The notes under the pieces: model-generated
Seen by the model: only the letters and a program-made list of their open reading frames with translations
Databases searched by the model: none
Told to the model about the DNA's origin: nothing
Source of the DNA: Pseudogymnoascus destructans
Lineage: Eukaryota; Ascomycota; Leotiomycetes; Thelebolales; Thelebolaceae
Assembly (NCBI RefSeq): GCF_001641265.1
Contig: NW_020167533.1
Span: 806,001-870,000, forward strand
Length of the DNA stretch: 64,000 bases
Direction of reading: 5' to 3'
Part shown: positions 1-12,562 of the stretch, piece after piece
Layout: each line of letters starts with the position of its first letter
How positions within the stretch are numbered: position 1 is the first letter of the stretch
Program-made: the position numbers and the translations under genes

Positions 1-260
1 ATGTGGTAGTATGAGTGATGTCATGTAATGAATCATAGAGGGTTGTAGAGATATGCTATGTGGTAATATCGGCCCAGTAACTAAGGAGCGATGATGTGTA
101 ATGAATCATAGATGGTTGTAGCAATCGTTGAGTAGTATTGCTCTTGTTGTTGGTGTGATAAGCCAAAATATGTATAGTGACTTGTAGGTTTGAGGAGGAG
201 ATTTCCAAGTTTGCTCTTGAGTTTGATAGCAAACTGAGTACAACGAATGTCAGTATGACA
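1..260 (-). repeat. R1 dispersed repeat, truncated copy
   Basis: This stretch is the reverse complement of the left part of the R1 repeat seen complete at 39972-40923. The right end reads GTCAGTATGACA, the conserved terminus of all R1 copies. R1 has TG...CA ends and a TATA-like box in its middle, so it looks like a long LTR, but no flanking duplication could be found. The copy is cut by the window edge. Short reading frames here are repeat shadows. Confidence 0.8.
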
Positions 261-603
261 ATCATGTGATGTTAGAATTTAAGATAGAGTTAACTTACCT
301 ACAACTAGGTTGTTATACTTAATAGTAAGTGTTCATTCCTTATTTTCAATAATAGGATTTAACTCTCTAGTAAAGAGTTTTTCCTAAAAATATAAGGAAG
401 GTTATTTAAAGGAAGAGTATAGCTAGTGCTATTATATTGATCCTTAGAAGAAGACATAATTGTCGTAAAGATAGTATAAAGTGTTGTTATAGTTATTTAT
501 GTTTTAATTAAAAGTTAGTTAAGGAGGGAGTTAAGGCTCTATATATACCTAGATTATAAATTCTAGACTATTCTATATAGATATATTTATAAGCATTTAT
601 AAG
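261..603. other. AT-rich non-coding stretch
   Basis: The sequence is very AT-rich with no open frame of note and no recognisable protein remnant. It lies between an R1 repeat and an LTR fragment, so it is probably decayed transposon DNA, but nothing in it proves this. Confidence 0.5.
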
Positions 604-879
604 TGTAAGGAGACAGGGCACCCAGCTCACACTAATAGCATATGAGAGTGCGAGTCGGAGGCTAAACGGATGCTATCCTATAGGTCTACTACGAAGGATA
701 CAAAAAAGATGAAGGGGGAACCCTGTGAGTCAATTCCGTTAAATACCCGAAACCCATCCGACTCGGTTAGCCCACCCAAATGATTACACGTGACCAAGGG
801 GAACCCCGTGAGTCAATTCCCTCATGTACCCGAAACCCATCCGACTCGGTTAGCCCACCCAAATGATCACTCGTGACCC
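604..879 (-). mobile_element. Truncated G2-type gypsy solo LTR with internal duplication
   Basis: The reverse complement ends with the same R-U5 block as the LTRs of gypsy element G2 (GTATCCTTCGTAGTAGACC, then a tract ending TCCTTACA). The U3 part holds two imperfect copies of an about 82-bp unit (about 716-797 and 798-879), each with the segment GACTCGGTTAGCCCACCC. The TGTAAGGATGCC start of the LTR is missing, so the copy is truncated on its U3 side. No internal element sequence is attached. Confidence 0.85.
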
Positions 880-1068
880 GCAGAAACATTTCATTTTTCT
901 TATCTTATACCTTATTAGGCTTACTATACCGAAATAGGTAATAGTAAGCCTAATAAGGTATAGATTATAATCATGATTATAAATCATGATTATGATTATG
1001 CGCTTTGTAAATAATCATGATTATGATTACGACCTAATTAATCATGATTATAATTGTTTTCTAACCCT
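880..1068. repeat. AT-rich hairpin plus ATAATCATGATTAT motif cluster
   Basis: Bases 907-927 and 941-961 form a perfect 21-bp inverted repeat with a 13-base loop. The following 100 bases contain several copies of the palindrome ATAATCATGATTAT and end in GTTTTCTAACCCT. The same unit, in opposite orientation and starting AGGGTTAGAAAATC, occurs at 62375-62440. This looks like the terminus of an unidentified non-autonomous DNA transposon. Confidence 0.6.
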
Positions 1069-1814
1069 ATGAATCACTGCCTGTTGACAACAGCCCAACA
1101 GTTGTTAGAAGAGGAGTGTTCTAATTAAAGTGTTTACAGTCTATATAATTCTACCTAAGAAGCCAAAAGATGTGCCGTGCAAGCCAATGAACGCAAGATT
1201 ATTACTGTAGCTCGTAAATTACAAGTTTAACATGCCTGTCTGCAATACCGTAGGAAAATGAAAATACAAAATAGAGATGCGATTGGACCGAAGGGGGTAT
1301 TCCGTTCTATAACCTGTCGTCATATCGCCCATTCCTCAAAATAACCTCCCTCATAAACCGCGTAGCGAATGATATGTAGGCAAAGGAAAGATGTCGAGGT
1401 CCTGCCCGAGCGTATTATGTAGTGTGCGGCGAGATTTGAAAATAGTATGCGTAGCTGTCGTCGTCGCTGTCTTCGTTTCCGCCTGTGGATGCCGATGTAT
1501 GTTTTTTTTTTGTCCTCCGGCATTTGCCATCTATCCCATCCAATTCGTATCCACTCTGTCATCTATCCCATCCAATTCGTATCCACTCTGTCATCAACCA
1601 ACCGCCAAACTCCGTATCCGTGCCATCATATCCTAACATCCCCTAAATATCTCTCAAGTGAAAGATCCCTAAGGTCCTCCTCGTTTCTAGAATCGTCATT
1701 CTCACTTTCGTTGTCACTGTCGTTGTCACTGTCGATGTCGCTGTCAGCCAGATCTGAATACTCTTGGTTGTCCCCGAACGCAGAAGCTTGCGGTCCTGCT
1801 GGAGACGCTGACTG
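1069..1814. other. Downstream flank of Myb gene; tandem 32-mer; acidic open tail
   Basis: No independent gene is supported. Bases 1529-1592 are two exact tandem copies of a 32-bp unit. Bases 1626-1814, on the minus strand, continue the frame of the Myb gene past its TAG stop for 62 codons rich in Asp, Asn, Ser and Glu (see findings). A short frame around 1150-1260 reads like a charged transposase tail but is too degenerate to name. Confidence 0.5.
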
Positions 1815-2899
1815 CTATAACTCATCTGCCTTCTCCCGGCACGCTGCCGGTGTAAAACCTGTCCCCACCTTGCCCGCAACGATGCGCCACTTCTCCTGCT
1901 CATATTCTTGAAGTGCAACGCGAAGCTTCTGAACCTAAAGTAGATCCACGTTAGCTAGTGAATTTGCGAAGGCGGGGTTATTTTTACGGTTTCATCGGTC
2001 CACTGCATAGTCTTGGCTTTGAGCTTCGTACAGTAGCGTACTTGCAGTGTTCCAAATGATCGTCCGGGGAAAAACTCAGCGATTTGCTTCCAGGTCAAAG
2101 ATTTGTTCTCTTTGAGGTCGACGAGCAGTTGGTCATCTTCGGGCGTGAACTTCAGCTTCGGTCCGCGCGGCTTCTGAGCTGGAGATGGCATCCCGGGTTG
2201 GCCGACTACGCTTGAGGCGCCTTGAGACATCATTGAATCATCAGCACCATGTCTTGACATTTTCGACGGCCGTCCCGAGTCCGGAATGTGATGGTGATGA
2301 TGGTGCTGCGGGGGTGGAGGCTGGCCATACCCCACCATACTTTGCTGTCCCAGAGATTCCAGGCCATCGTCCTCCAGCCCTAGATTCATATCCAGCTCCT
2401 CGTGTGGCCGCACTCTCTTCAGACTTGACGGGCTTTGCTGGCTTGGAGTACCGTATGTTAGATGCTGACCGCTTCTGAAGTGCGGCTGACAAGCGAGCTG
2501 GGCCATGGGATCTCCAAGCAGCATGGGTTGGTGGTGATGCTGCGACTGCTGCCCACCAAGGTCTTGCAGCGAGTCATGGCTTTGAGCGCCAGCGTGTTGG
2601 AGCTGTTGATGATGCTGCTGTGGCTCGTACAAATGCTGTTGTTGGGAGCCTTCGTCCGCATTTGATACTTGTGCAGAGTAATTGTAGCCCGGCACTACTC
2701 GATATGGTGCCGCCAGCGTGCATGGATTCTTCCAGAGCGGATCGCTCTGGCAGCTTGCCGAAAATGAAAAATGTGGAATATGTATGGTGCTTGTTTGGTG
2801 ATGTTTCTGAATCTCGCGAAACCTATCGCGTGTTTGGTGTTTTCCACGGTGGGCGATTTTGTTGTGGTCTATATCAGACTTTATTATAGGGGGGTCCAA
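1815..2899 (-). CDS. Two-repeat Myb/SANT DNA-binding protein
   Basis: Probable nuclear DNA-binding regulator. The long first exon (2899-1988) encodes a Gln/His-rich N-terminal half, including a run of six His, followed by a first SANT/Myb repeat containing FTPEDDQLLVDLKENKS and WKQIAEFFPGRS. A 53-bp intron (1935-1987; GTAAAA donor, GCTAAC branch site, TTTAG acceptor) leads to exon 2 (1934-1815), which completes a second repeat with EYEQEKWRIVAGKVG and FTPAACREKADEL before TAG. The join is phase 0. Protein about 343 aa. The N-terminal start is uncertain: the first 60 residues do not look conserved and an upstream exon is possible. Its layout resembles the gene at 54948-56207. Target genes cannot be inferred. 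Confidence 0.8.
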
Positions 2900-4909
2900 C
2901 CGAGTATGTTTCCTTCTACGTAAACAAATAGGCTGAAGGATGTGCGGTAGGCGGGAGTAATAGAGATATAGCTAGTATCAAGAGCGGAGGAAGATCGAGG
3001 ATATGGCAACTTATTATATGGGGTGGCCCTTGATCCAATATTCCACATGCCAAGCACCAGACTGAGAGGTCTTTCCCCGTTGAGCACAACGATCTATGCG
3101 CCCGGCGGATAACCTAATTACTGGTATTAAAGCGAGCCCTCGAACTCGCTGGGGAGCTGGGATGAGACAGAGCCTGATGGTGGGTTGCGGCGTGTGTGGC
3201 TATCTTTGGAGTACCAGTCATGGATGTGGTGGTTCTTGGGCATTGCCGTATGCATAATCCGTGGATCCCCTCCTCTAGAGTCCTGGCCCAAAGTGGACTC
3301 TCTGACTATGCTGGTACCCATTGCAATGTCAGGGCTTCCAGGCATCCGCTCGCCGCATTATTGTAGGGCAGGCAGGGGGGGGGGAGGGGCGATGATCAGG
3401 TTGGCTTTTCCCGATATGGGGGGTCAAATTGCCAACTGTGTGAAAGAATAGGAAGGGGTTCGCATCGAGCATGAAGTCCGGAAACAAAAGGGAAGCTGAT
3501 GCGACGCGGCGGGGCGACGGCATCGAAGAATCTGAGGGAAACGTGTGTGGCGTGGGAGTATGAAACCAGTGCCACACTGTGACTCGGATGAGCAGAAAGG
3601 GGACAGAAGACATGAGAATGCAAATACTACCACGGCCTCCAGGCGGCTATTGGATAGAAGACCATTCCTTCTTCCGTCACTTCTTGCTTATTCCTCCGCA
3701 GACACACTCCCACTCTGGTCCCGTGTAAGGAAGGTACTATTGAATCCCAAGCCCGGCATACTTTTCGCCCTGATTCAAGGAGCACCGTTGAACACATCCC
3801 TGTCCCCCTAAAGTATAATTAGTTAGCAACAACTCTGTAAGGTAGTGGTGCTAGTGAACGCCAACGCAGCCCACACTGAAATGGGCACTGTACTGAAATC
3901 CAGGTACAGTACAAATTCCCATAGATGACATGGATGACAGGCAAGGTCTTCTCCTTTTCCACAGGGACGCGGCGAATATCATGGAGATGACGTGATGAAA
4001 CGGTCCAATGGATACTTAGGGCGGAGAATTCGTCCCATGGGGCCTAGGGTTAGCCGTGGAGATTGTCAAGGCTTTTTTTGCTGGTGGCCACGTTGGATTT
4101 CCCTATGAAGACGAGAATAATAGCCACGAGATAGAGTATCTTACTTTGGTAGGCGTAGTGAGGCACGAGGGACCCAGCATCAATCCCACTCAATCCCACT
4201 CAATCCCGCCTCACTAACGCTACCGAGCCGTGGTGAGACATTACCACAAGGTCCCATGAATTATCTGGGGACGATGATGGTGATCGCTACCTACCTGCGC
4301 AACATTAGGGCGAAGTACCGAGTTAACCCTGGCAACACTGGCAACATACGGCGTAGAGCCCAGTCAGTAGTTTCTCCGTAGTTCAAGTAGTCCCTCGCAT
4401 GCTCCTAGTACATGTAGTATTGTGGTTCTGCACCGCGTATACAAGACGCCCTGCCCGTAAGATAAAACTATTGTCGAATGAGCGTCTTTGCGTCCGAAGC
4501 GACTACGTTGCTGTGGTTCGTGTGGGCAATCGATATCCTTGGCCTTAACCCCTGTCTAGCTATTTCTGTTCGCGCCCAGAAATTTCACTAACTTATGCAC
4601 TCGCTGGTAAATATCGTCGCGTTCCCAAAACTGTGCCCCTCCAACACGGCGTCAAGCCACGGCCTGCTCAATAATGACTTATCAATCAGCTTCATAATCG
4701 ATAGTGCGCTAGAGTGTGTATAGTTTTGGGAATCTAAACCGAATTCAATCAATACATATGCTAAAGTACAGTACACAATATTACACTACAGCCCTGTCCA
4801 GGCGCCCGCAAACGCCCGCAAACGCCCGCAAACGCCCCCAAGCCACAATCCATGCCTTGAGGCGTAGAACGATCCAAATTGCTTCTAGAAGCTCGCAATC
4901 TTACAACCA
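2900..4909. other. Intergenic region with small tandem repeats
   Basis: Upstream of the Myb gene and downstream of PRP8. Several short frames overlap on both strands, but none shows a domain, splice pattern or coding-like composition. Two small tandem arrays are present: three copies of CAATCCCACT-like 10-mers at 4181-4210 and of CGCCCGCAAA at 4803-4832. A G-run sits near 3370-3390. Confidence 0.6.
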
Positions 4910-7900
4910 TTAAGCAAAATTATCCGACCGGTCCACCCAGATATCTTCCAGTTCGGCAAAATTCTGGAAGTGTAGGGATCGATGTTGGTCGCTATAAAAG
5001 GGTAGGGGTGTATCAATTTTCACGTGAACTGGCTTCTTCTCGATTCCACCAAATGCGCTTCCCATGAAGCTGTAATTCCAGGTGTTATTCTCTGGTACGA
5101 GGAAATATCCTCGGATCTTGTCGGATAATAGCAGTTGGCATTTCTCCCCCATGCTCGTACTGAATCCCTGAGGTTGTTCGCTACCGAGGTCCTTGTTCTC
5201 AGCCCCCCATTTGTATCCTTGCGGAGTGAGTGCCCATGACGCGAGAGAAACACTTCCTGGTGTAAACGAAACCGTCATAGTGATGGTTTTCTTGTCCCAT
5301 GAGTTGTGGGAATTCATGAGGCGCGCGTGCTGTGTAACATCGGCCGCGGTCATGTATGGGGGTTCATTCCCAGAAATAGTGTGGATAATACCGAGCGGCT
5401 CCAGCTTCTCCAGGTACTCATGCTGAGGTAACTGATGTGGCAGTTGGACATCGCGAGTATTACCAATCTGTGGAACAATGACGATACAGCGAATCTCCTT
5501 AACTTGGTCATTATCAGGCGGAGATGAGCCATACAGGTATCCAGCAACTTGAACGCGCAGATCCGCAATGGTGATGAAGCGCTTTAGTACGTTTTTCGGC
5601 ATGATATAGGTGAAATGATCATCCTCCTTGATGTCATCCGAAGAGATGTAAATATTGTTCGCACGGGTTCGTAGATTAGACGTGGCAATAGCCCTCGTAC
5701 GCCACTCAGTCTTCGATGCGAAGGTTTGCTGCTCGAACTGGGATGTGGTTGTGACAATGATATCCTCTCCGTGGACATTTTGAGTCTTGGTGGTAACGGC
5801 AGTAAGCTGTTGCTGCTCCTGTTGCTGCTTCTCGATTTCCGCTGCTTGTTGACGTTGCATGGAAGGAGCACTAATCTCCATACCCAAGATAATATCACGG
5901 ACTTCGCTGCTGGTCAAACTGGAGGTGTTGACGTTGTTCTTCTTGCCGTAATCGTTCAAAATGAGATCTCTGAGTTGCGTCTCAACCTTGATCCAATCCT
6001 CATCTGACAAGCTTGGCCAGATATGATGTTCTTGGGTGATGACAGTCTTGTCTGGTCTCAGAAGAAGCTTTGTCTTGTCTGCATTGACGTGGAGAGCGCG
6101 CAGGATTAAAACAAGACGAGAGAACGCCGTGTAAGACGATATCGTCTTCAGCCAGTCATCGTACAGGTTGAAAAGTACCATCTGAGGCTCCGTAGCTCGA
6201 AGAATCATGTCGTTGAGCTTTTCTAACTTGATCGCAGATTGGAACGGCAGCTGCAACTCGGAGGCACGAATGGAGATATTCGGGAAGTCGAGTAAATGGA
6301 CCTCTAGAGGATCCAATAGACCCTTTCTGGTGACAATAAGCTGCTTCGGCTGTTCTTCAACTGGGAGCGAGCGGATGAGAGCAGCCACTTCTTCGGCAGT
6401 TTTCCACTTCGCTAGCTGACCTAAACGTTTCTGTCCTGCCCAAACACTGGTATGGATGATCTTCAAGAAGAGCTGGCCTGTCCGAGGATTGAAGATGAAG
6501 ATAGCGCCGTTGATAGGTTTCGTCGTCAAGTTACCCTCGAAAGTCTTGTGAATAGTGACACGGTAAACGTTAGTGTCGTCAATGAAAAGCTGGATTTGGT
6601 TGCTAAACAGCTCAGAGTAATTCTGAGAGTTCAGGAACTCTTGGTTGCTCTCCGAAGCGTAGAGCTGAAGACCCTTGCGGATACGTTCCCGGAGAACATA
6701 CAGGGCCGGGTTAGCCTTCATGATCTTGGCCATAGCTTGCTGAACAAGCGTTTTCAAACCTGGGAAGTATTGCCCATAAGCCGAGTAGAGATTGTATGCC
6801 AAGTCAATACCAATCATGAGACCCGTCGCCGAAGGGTAAATACTCATGCTATCAGTCGTATAGTCTAGGTACTTCGCACGGGTGTATCGCTCAATGTCAT
6901 GAGAATCGTAGTCACCATAACGTAGCTGTACATCGACCCAGAATTTGTTGGTTGTCGTCGGCTCAATAACATCCTTGGTATCAAATAGAATCGATGGTCT
7001 GGTTACGTTCCACTTGTGACTCGCGAACAGGAGGATGTCAGCGCAAGAGCTGTTCATTTTGTAAGACTTTCTCGGATGGATCGTCTCCTTCTGAACCGTC
7101 TCGATTCCTAAAGACTCCAGCTCTTGATCAAATACTTGACAAAGATCCATGACGACGTTCTCGTGGATCTTTTGCCACAAATGAGCTCTGAAGATTTGGA
7201 TAAGAGAGATCTTCAAGGTGGGAATCTTTCCGTGCAAGAAAATACCAGTAAGATCCAGCTGTACTTGGAAACCGACGTAGACGTTGGCGCGGTTGATTGT
7301 TGGCGACCACCACAACGTAAATCGACGGTTGGGAATTTGGTTCAAACCAGACCGTTGAGCATTGGTCAGCTTCTTGAATTTCATAGACTCTTCGAAACCT
7401 GCGGTCTGTTAGCAAAAGCACAGAAGTAATATATCGAGGGATGAGATGGTACGTACCTGAGGCCTTCTCCCAGAAGAGACCCTCCCAAGAAGGAAACGCT
7501 GTAGCCTTGAAGAGAGTATGTTCCAAAATGGTTTCCACACCACCAAGCGCCTGGATAACATCTGTTCTGTATGCATTCAGGTTCCACAGCTTACCATCGT
7601 GTCTCTGGCTGGTCCACCAGAATGGATTACTCTTCATAAGCTGATATGTTTTGAATTCTGTGCGAGCACGGAAACCTTTGTCAAAGCTTAAGGTACTCCT
7701 ATCCTTCTGGAACAGAGTATTAATACGGGGTAATCCTCGATCCCAGCTGTCCTCGAGATCTTCTAGTGTTAAGCGTCGGTTTTGCTGATTAGCTTCGAGG
7801 CGCTTCTGGGAGTATTCGGTCCACACTCGCTGAGAATCTATGAACTCTGCCTCCCAAGGGATAATATATCGGAAAATATTTGGAATCAAAGTATCCTCAT

Positions 7901-10900
7901 CGTGGGTCATACCAGCACGGTAATGGGTTACACCAGTGTCCGTCTGCTTCGACCAGCGCTTATCACTGGTTGGGATCAGGATATGCGAGCCGGATATCAT
8001 CCCCAAACCACCTAACTCCTTTGGCGTGTAGAATACAGCAGGCGGGAACCTAGAAGGCATCTTAGAATTCAATCCGATCTTGACTCTTGTCTGAATCTTA
8101 GTTTCGCATTTGACAATAGTGTCGAGAAGATTGACCGTAGAGACGGCAGCTTCTCGATAGTATGTAAAGAGCGCAATGAGACTGGTGTTCCATTTGTTGG
8201 CAATTTTCGTGAACGTCGTCGAACCAGAAGACATCAAAATCTGCCGAATGCGATTATTGAACTTGGCAATATCTTCCTCGGTGACCTGTAAGAAAGCATG
8301 TGCAGTCCTCTCTTTGCTTGTATTGTCGACCAGCGACCACACACTGTCCTTGACTGGGAACTCATCGTTCATGTTTCTGGACTTCGGTAGGATTCGGACC
8401 TCAAATCCACACATGGAGAATAGCAAGTTCGGGTTATCCCTGCTGTAAACACTTGCGAAAGTGTCGTCCCACTCGATAGTGGTAACTGAGCGCGGTAATC
8501 TATTTTTCAAGTCCCAGAACACTGCCCGGCCTAGGTTCACATCGTGCCTCATTAAACGCATGCGAGAATCCCTTGGCCAGCATTTTTTATTGCGATAGCC
8601 AATAACATTCTCAAAGTTGGGATCAGGCTGCTCCGTTAAGAAGCGCTGAATAAGGTCTCTCGACTCGTCCGCTGAGAATCGGAAAAACACCCAAATTCGG
8701 TCGATATATCTCGTATAAAGTCTGATAGGATGCCTGGTCTCGGTCTCTCGGTCTCTGAATTGCAAGAAATCGTTGGGGCTTTGGGGGGGACCAGCAATCT
8801 CGCTGGCACGCTGCAGACCCAGCAGGAGCAGATCCAATACAAGGCCATAATATTGGAAAACAAATGCTGAAAATTGCAGGCCGCGGACCATGCCATAACT
8901 GTTAACATGGTTCATGTCCTTGTAAGTCAGTTGGACGTTGTTCTTCGACGTGATGTAATCTGCTAGATTGTGGTCCATAATGAGGCGAAGAAGTCGGTTG
9001 AGAAGCGTCAAGTCAATTTTCTCATACACTTTAGACAACTGAGTTTCCATCATTACATCGCATTCTCCATTCTCGGTCTCCCAGACTTTATCAAGGTTGT
9101 TGATACCTTGCGCCCATTTGTAGGTCAAAAGGGGTGGGACTTCGGAGTCAGAAGGCTTGATCCAAGCCGGGAACAAATGACGCTGGTCAGCTTGATACCA
9201 CAGATATTGGTCAAGGTATGCATCGCTGATTTTCTCGACCGGCTCAATATCGTAGACTGGATTGATAGTGCTGTAATTGTCGTTCATATCAATTCCAACT
9301 TCCTTAAATGCTCTTTGAGTGAGTAAGAAACGTTTAATTCTCTCAAGTGTGGTTCCAGGGCTGTCATATGCTTGCTCGATTAAGGCAAGCTCTTCGCGCT
9401 GGCTCTGGTTCAGCCGGCCCTTGACGGAATAAGCTTCCCGTAGGCGTTCGAGGGCAAGGATGAGGATTTTGGTATCATGCTTGTATGAGACACTGGGGAA
9501 TGGGATAGGTGAGAACTTTCGGGACTCCAGCCAGTGCACAGTTGTCGTGTAAATGGCGACAGCTTCCTCTGAGGAAACATAAGGCCCATCCTTCATATAG
9601 TTGTGTTGCCTCTCTTGTTCTGCCTTAAGCCAAAGGCGAGTCAATCTACCCAAGTTCTTCTTCGCGACTGTTTTGTCAACCGTTGCGCCTCTGCGAATAC
9701 GTTCGCGATTGTAATGTGCCACAGAAATCCACCAATCTGCTTTGCTTTTAACATAGCGCAGAATAATGTTCTCAATTGGTGCAGGTAGGCCTGGCACCTT
9801 CCAGGGAATGTTACTCTTCCAACATCTCCAAGCCTCGGACAAATGCTGCAAAACCGTGTTAACCTTGTTTTGCTTAATTCCCTCGGGCATCATGTCCATT
9901 AGATCCGCCATAACTGATGCACGAAGTTCGAGATCAAAGTGAGACTCTACACGTTGCTTTGTGACGGTCTTGGCAACTCCCTTGCTGTGCCTCCCTTCGA
10001 ATTGACGAGAAAGCAAATTCCCAAGCCACCTTTCTAGGAGTGGGATAATTCCACGCATGAAAAAGAGCCATACTCTCCAAGCAGGCGCCCAGAAACCACA
10101 GCCAGGGCCTTTGCCAACTGGGCCAGAGTTAAATCGGTAGTAAATGAGATGTTTTAAATCCTTGCAAGAACGGATTTGATGCATAAGCTTGTACTTATAT
10201 CGGTACATGCCGGTCAACTGGCCCACGTGGTTGAAAGCATACAGAATTCCATCCGCAAGTTGGAAGGCGTCTATGTTTCCCAGTCGATATTGGACTTGGG
10301 CATCAACAATAAGCTTGGTGAGTCTCAAAATTTCTCTCATCAAGTGGAAAGCATTTCCGAAGCGCGACTTCTTTCGCTCCTTGGTGGTCAGCGTCTTGAC
10401 GGGCTTCAAATTAAAATTGTAATCGAGATGAAGGTACGTGAGGTTCTTTCTGTGTATCAGGAGATTCAGCATGTTGAAGCCTTGGCGACAAACTTGAAGG
10501 CCTGCTTCGACCCAGTCGATCGTGGTCTGTTGAAAGAATTTGGTCTGCTTCAGCGATTTCATAAGATTTTGCTTGTTTTGGGCTTTGGGCTTCTTCTTGT
10601 GTAGTTCGTTCAAGACGTAGGTCTTCAGTAGCTTCTGGTATGACACGCGGACCTTAACCGGCTGGCCTTGGGGGCAATGCTCAAGATACCACTGTTTGAC
10701 AAGGGGCACATCTTGTGCCCGAACCATTCGGCCTGACCTTCTATCAAAGGGATAGGGGGCCCACCAGAGCGCAATCGCCGATGCTGTCTCACTAGTATAC
10801 AGCTCCTCATCCGCAAAAAACGGCTCAGCTTCTTGCGAAAGTACGAATACGTCCTCCTCCGGCTCCTCATTATTGCCATATCCAAATAGCTCGTCTTCGT

Positions 10901-12058
10901 GGCTAACGGTGATGTTCTTTGGCGCTACTGATCTAGACGAGATTGGATTGATGACGGGGTCGAAATAAAATGCTGGCAAACTCGGATCTTCCGCCCGCAC
11001 ATATACAATTTGTGGGTAAGAGTAGTTGCTTATATGAACGCTTCGTGGTAATGAATTGTACAGGAAGGGAAACTCGACGCGGTATTCCGTGCGGATAGGT
11101 GCTCGGAATATGATTCGGTCAATGGCATTAAACTCGCCGAAATCTTCGTCATTTGGATCGACATCCTTGTACAGAGGTTCAAATCTTGGGCCACCCGGAA
11201 TGGCGACATTGAGAGCCTTTGCGGTGAGGAAAGACTTGAGTTCGAACATGTTGAAGTAGTTCTTATCAACCAAATCACTCAAGAGTTGGTGGCTCAGTCG
11301 GTACAATGTTGCCATCTGGGGTAACGTCAAATTCCACTCCTTGTAGCTTGGGCCGTTGACATGAGGTGTGTCAAGTAACGGACGATTCTCGTAAAACCAT
11401 TCGTAAACAGCCGCATCTTCGTTTTCGTCCAACTCCATCTGGATAGGCTCCAACGGCTCAACGTCCTCGATATTCTCAGACCAGGAGAGAGGCGGCTCCT
11501 CATCATCGAAGGGCGGAAATCGCATTCTCTTAAAGTGGCGTCGATCGCTCTTCTCCCTTCTCATGCAAACCCACATCGAGGCCCACTGTGCATGAAATAC
11601 GGGTTCGATAACTCGTGGTATCTCGTTCACAAGAGTCAAACAGCCGTTGACGTGGTATAGAACCTTGACTTCTCGTGCGGACTCCCAAGGCATCGGCATG
11701 TTCTCCAACAACTTCATAACTGCATGCGGCATATATTTCAATGCTCCCAGGTAACTACGCTTGTCGCTGCTGAATTTCTTTTGCGAAACATCTCCAATGT
11801 CCTTGACGATCTTTCGTAAGTGTTCAGGTGGCATATCGGCCTTTTGTGTCTCTACGAAGCCACCTTTGCGCTTCTCCCCAAATCGATTCTTTTGTGACCG
11901 TACCCAATCTTTCTTCTTTTGAGCAAATTTGGCGACATGGGGATCTTGAGGTGGTCGGTATCCTGGGGGGGGGGGTGCGCCAGGTGGTGCGCCCAAAGGC
12001 TGAGCTGGCTGGGCAGAGGAGCTCCATCCGGGCGGTGGGGGGGGGGGAAGGACGACAT
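4910..12058 (-). CDS. PRP8: Pre-mRNA-splicing factor Prp8 (U5 snRNP core)
   Basis: Prp8 forms the scaffold of the spliceosome active site in the U5 snRNP and tri-snRNP. Exon 1 runs from about 12058 to 7457 and exon 2 from 7398 to 4910, with a 58-bp intron (7399-7456, GTACGT donor, GCTAAC branch, CAG acceptor). Total about 2360 aa, the usual family length. Landmarks: the N-terminal block with RFGEKRKGGFVETQKADMPP; the central RRM-like and U5/U6-contact regions (VKIGLNSKMPSRFPPAVFYT); the RNase H-like domain IV (QLFIDDTNVYRVTIHKTF, residues about 1800-1930); the C-terminal MPN/JAB1 domain (YIMPKNVLKRFITIADLRVQ, about 2110-2290); and the conserved end EDIWVDRSDNFA. The natural ATG at 12058 opens MSSFPPP but lies one base out of frame because of an 11-C run at 12043-12053; 12 C would restore the expected proline-rich start. 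No intein is inserted. Confidence 0.97.
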
Positions 12059-12562
12059 CGTGAAATCGGATCTATAATAACTGTATGTGGTGGAGTCGTT
12101 GAAGTTGTGGATGCCGTGGATCAGTCGAATACTTCCAGGTTGCAGTATTCATGCGTTTCCTGCACCCCTCGAGACGCGCCGAACGCGACGGCAAATGAAA
12201 GAAAAGCGCGATCACAGAATGCGCAAAGGAAAACAATTATGCGACAGATTTCGAGTATCTTTTGGTTCTCGCTCCGATGCAAATTGGAGGAGTTGAACAG
12301 GAGCTGTCGATAGCTTTGCCTCGTCGACTCTTGTCAGGTCAACATCATTATTTTTCCGAGCCAGGTATAATTGACGCTAGTATAATTTAGGAACGACATC
12401 ATGTGACCATGCGCGGGCTCCATTCATCGCACTAATAAAATTAAGCGAACTCTTAGCCCGCACAACCCCAAATTTACCAGAGTGAGAGAAATCTTGCGAT
12501 CTCTAATCGTCGACAAAACCATACCCACGACTTCCCGACAATCGAGACATCACGAAGTCACA
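12059..12562. promoter_or_regulatory. Divergent promoter region PRP8 / RPL34
   Basis: This 504-bp spacer separates the start codons of two oppositely oriented housekeeping genes, so it must hold both promoters. A pyrimidine/AC-rich stretch precedes RPL34, which is common for highly expressed fungal genes. I see no clear TATA box or named factor site. The open frames here are not supported. Confidence 0.55.

Noticed and set aside
1150..1262. Charged frame resembling a transposase tail
   Set aside because: It is short, has an internal stop and lacks any diagnostic motif.
4160..4210. CRISPR-like short repeats
   Set aside because: The repeats are contiguous 10-mers without spacers, in a eukaryotic gene context; a simple tandem repeat.
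8000..8100. Possible PRP8 intein
   Set aside because: The region is colinear with intein-free Prp8 and the total length (about 2360 aa) leaves no room for an insertion.
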